Of a stretch of DNA of 64,000 nt, positions 62,701 to 64,000 are shown piece by piece. Both the position numbers and the translations under genes were made by a program. The notes under the pieces are model-generated. The model searched no databases, was not told where the DNA came from, and worked only from the letters and a program-made list of their open reading frames with translations. Position 1 is the first letter of the stretch, and each line of letters starts with the position of its first letter. Source of the DNA: Tricholoma matsutake. Its lineage: Eukaryota > Basidiomycota > Agaricomycetes > Agaricales > Tricholomataceae. The DNA lies in the NCBI GenBank assembly GCA_026075535.2, contig AP026547.1:806001-870000 (forward strand), in the 5' to 3' direction.

Positions 62701-64000
62701 CATGTTGTCCCTAAGGTAAGCTAGGGTTTTACTAGTTCCTAAATGGGCTAATAATGAATGTGCTTCAGCAATTACAATCTCATGAACATTCTGTCCCTGA
62801 ACATACAACTTAGGAATGCACAGTAAGTTCCTATTATTCATTTTGATGTATATGAGTCCATTATCCAATACAAAATTCTTGTAATGTCTAGGATTCTTGA
62901 GGATATTCTTGAAGAATGAATCAATTTTATATTGATTCCTCAAGAGGCTTGGTAAGTCGAATCCCTCATGCCCTCCAGCTACAACACTAATCAGTGATTG
63001 ATTGTCATCAGTTGTATTGACAGCTAAATCAGAAGCAGGTACCATCTCTGTGGCATGTTCTGTGGTGTGTTCCGTGGAAGGTTTGGGCTTCCATGCAGGG
63101 ATCCTAATCGTAAGTCGTTCTTTCTGGTCCAGAGATTCCTCTCTAATCTTTGTTATTGCAGGTTTGGGTGCGGGAATTTTGATAGTGAATCTGGTTCTAT
63201 CAGTTCCCATTGTGAGTTTCGCGTTTTTGTCCCTGTTCCTGCCCTCCTTTTGTTGGACAGGCATGGCAACAAAATCAGTATGATCCCCATTTGTAACAGC
63301 CGAGATTTGCCATTTCCAAGTATTGGACTCAGCCTCAGTGCCTGTTAATACAGGCATTGAGATACTGTGTACCAGCAGTACATCATCATCAACTACATAA
63401 TGATAAGTGTATTCTGACCTAGCATGTACTGTCCCAGGTGCATCATTAGAATACATACGTGATAGTGCATCAGCTAATACATTCTCTTTGCCCGGTATGT
63501 ATATGACCTTAAAAATGAATTCACTAATTTTTTCCATCCATCGTGCCTGTTGCCTGGAAAGATCCTCCTGTGAATTAAACCCTTATGGTCAGTGATCCAC
63601 TTAAACTTTACACCCTGAAGTATATCACAGTGTCAAAGCATTGTTTCAATGCCTGCTAACATTTCTATCTCATGCACAGGATAGTTTTGTTGTGCTGAAT
63701 TCAACTTAGTGGAGTAGAATGCAGCTACTCTCACTTTTTTCCACTCAGCACCTTGGCCCACAACACCAGCAATACCCATTGCACAACCATCCATAATTAG
63801 ATAAACAGGCTCAGCATCTGCATGGTACTGGATTGGCACTCAATGACGGTTCCGCCCACTATCAATGATCTGTTTGATATCTTTGAGTGCACACTGATGC
63901 ATGTACTCCCAATGGTAAGGTACAGTATCCCCTGTCAAACTGTGCAACACAGCCATAGGGATACGAACCGCTGCAAGGTCATCAGCCAGATAGCCTACAG
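62701..64000 (-). pseudogene. Gypsy-6 end of RT, RNase H and integrase N-terminus
   Basis: RT tail from the window edge (MAVLHSLTGDTVPYHWEYMH), TGA at 63840-63842, RNase H, frame change near 63600, then FKVIYIPGKENVLADALSRM and about 190 residues of charged linker (PAPKPAITKIREES and IPAWKPKPSTEHTTEH) before the zinc domain (HEIVIAEAHSLLAHLG). TGA at 62689-62691. Confidence 0.8.

Larger units (their letters stand above)
61948..64000 (-). mobile_element. Gypsy-6: Ty3/gypsy element, truncated at its 3' side and by the window end
   Basis: Minus strand, entering at 64000 in the end of RT. RNase H (YLIMDGCAMGIAGVVGQG, HEIEMLAGIETML), then an insertion-like charged region, integrase zinc domain (EAHSLLAHLGTSKTLAYLRD, CQSCVTCRRSK), core, and a stop of homology at about 61948 in SANKKGQVAPF. 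No chromodomain or LTR is left on that side. Confidence 0.85.

Noticed and set aside
1925..63842. Stop-codon reassignment (TGA read as arginine)
   Set aside because: The same genes also carry frameshifts, deletions, TAA/TAG stops and catalytic losses, and intact Gag ORFs end in TGA, so decay explains the pattern better.
1..64000. CRISPR arrays, operons, riboswitches, bacterial promoters
   Set aside because: The window is eukaryotic; the regular repeats found are coding repeats or satellites without spacers.

Overview
The window is a transposon graveyard from a filamentous fungus, most likely an agaricomycete (mushroom-forming basidiomycete). The evidence is a Helitron with a DUF6570-type N-terminus and a PIF1 helicase, chromodomain Ty3/gypsy elements of the Tf1/chromovirus kind, short GT-AG introns in host-like gene remnants, and a caspase-like peptidase of a type known from mushrooms. 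I see no intact single-copy host gene. Domain and family names come from motifs and recall, not from searches.

Layout. 1-0.98 kb: a tandem repeat of about 150 bp, then a 240-bp repeat whose inverted partner lies at 21.7 kb. 1.5-9.7 kb: a decayed Helitron on the minus strand. Its ORF carries frameshifts, three in-frame TGA stops, a 1.3-kb insertion and a deletion that removes the middle of the helicase. It ends in a ubiquitin-specific-protease-like domain. 10.7-13.8 kb: a multi-exon pseudogene of unknown family. 13.8-15.4 kb: a foldback element with 3-bp target duplications, into which a 218-bp insert carrying a tRNA-like sequence has jumped. 15.5-17 kb: a solo LTR and a second unknown pseudogene. 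18 kb: two hairpins with the same loop but different, self-complementary stems. 19-20.6 kb: a hAT-like element. 22.7-26.9 kb: a gypsy remnant lacking RT-RH-IN, broken by a second foldback element and by a hAT relic.

27.3-59 kb is a nest of LTR retrotransposons that can be resolved to the base from target duplications. A Ty1/copia element (plus strand) was hit inside RNase H by Gypsy-1 (TSD GCTGG). The 3' LTR of Gypsy-1 was hit by Gypsy-2 (minus strand, TSD GAACC). The integrase of Gypsy-2 was hit by Gypsy-3 (plus strand, TSD GATAC). Near its 3' end the copia was hit again by Gypsy-4 (minus strand, TSD GGTGG), and the pol of Gypsy-4 was hit by an element of the Gypsy-1 family that left a solo LTR (TSD CCAGC). 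Gypsy-3 is the youngest: its two 426-bp LTRs differ at one base. 59-64 kb: a caspase-like peptidase pseudogene, small repeats, and Gypsy-6 (minus strand), which runs off the window.

Two themes cross the region. First, decay is dominated by C-to-T change at CpG: nearly all premature stops are TGA where an arginine codon CGA is expected, and three enzymes lost a catalytic aspartate by the complementary CpG-to-CpA change. Second, two gypsy elements carry extra genes between pol and the 3' LTR: a sense ORF with 9-residue repeats in Gypsy-4, and an antisense coiled-coil, lysine-rich ORF in Gypsy-2. Gypsy-4 also has a textbook -1 frameshift site (G GGT TTT TAG) between gag and pol.
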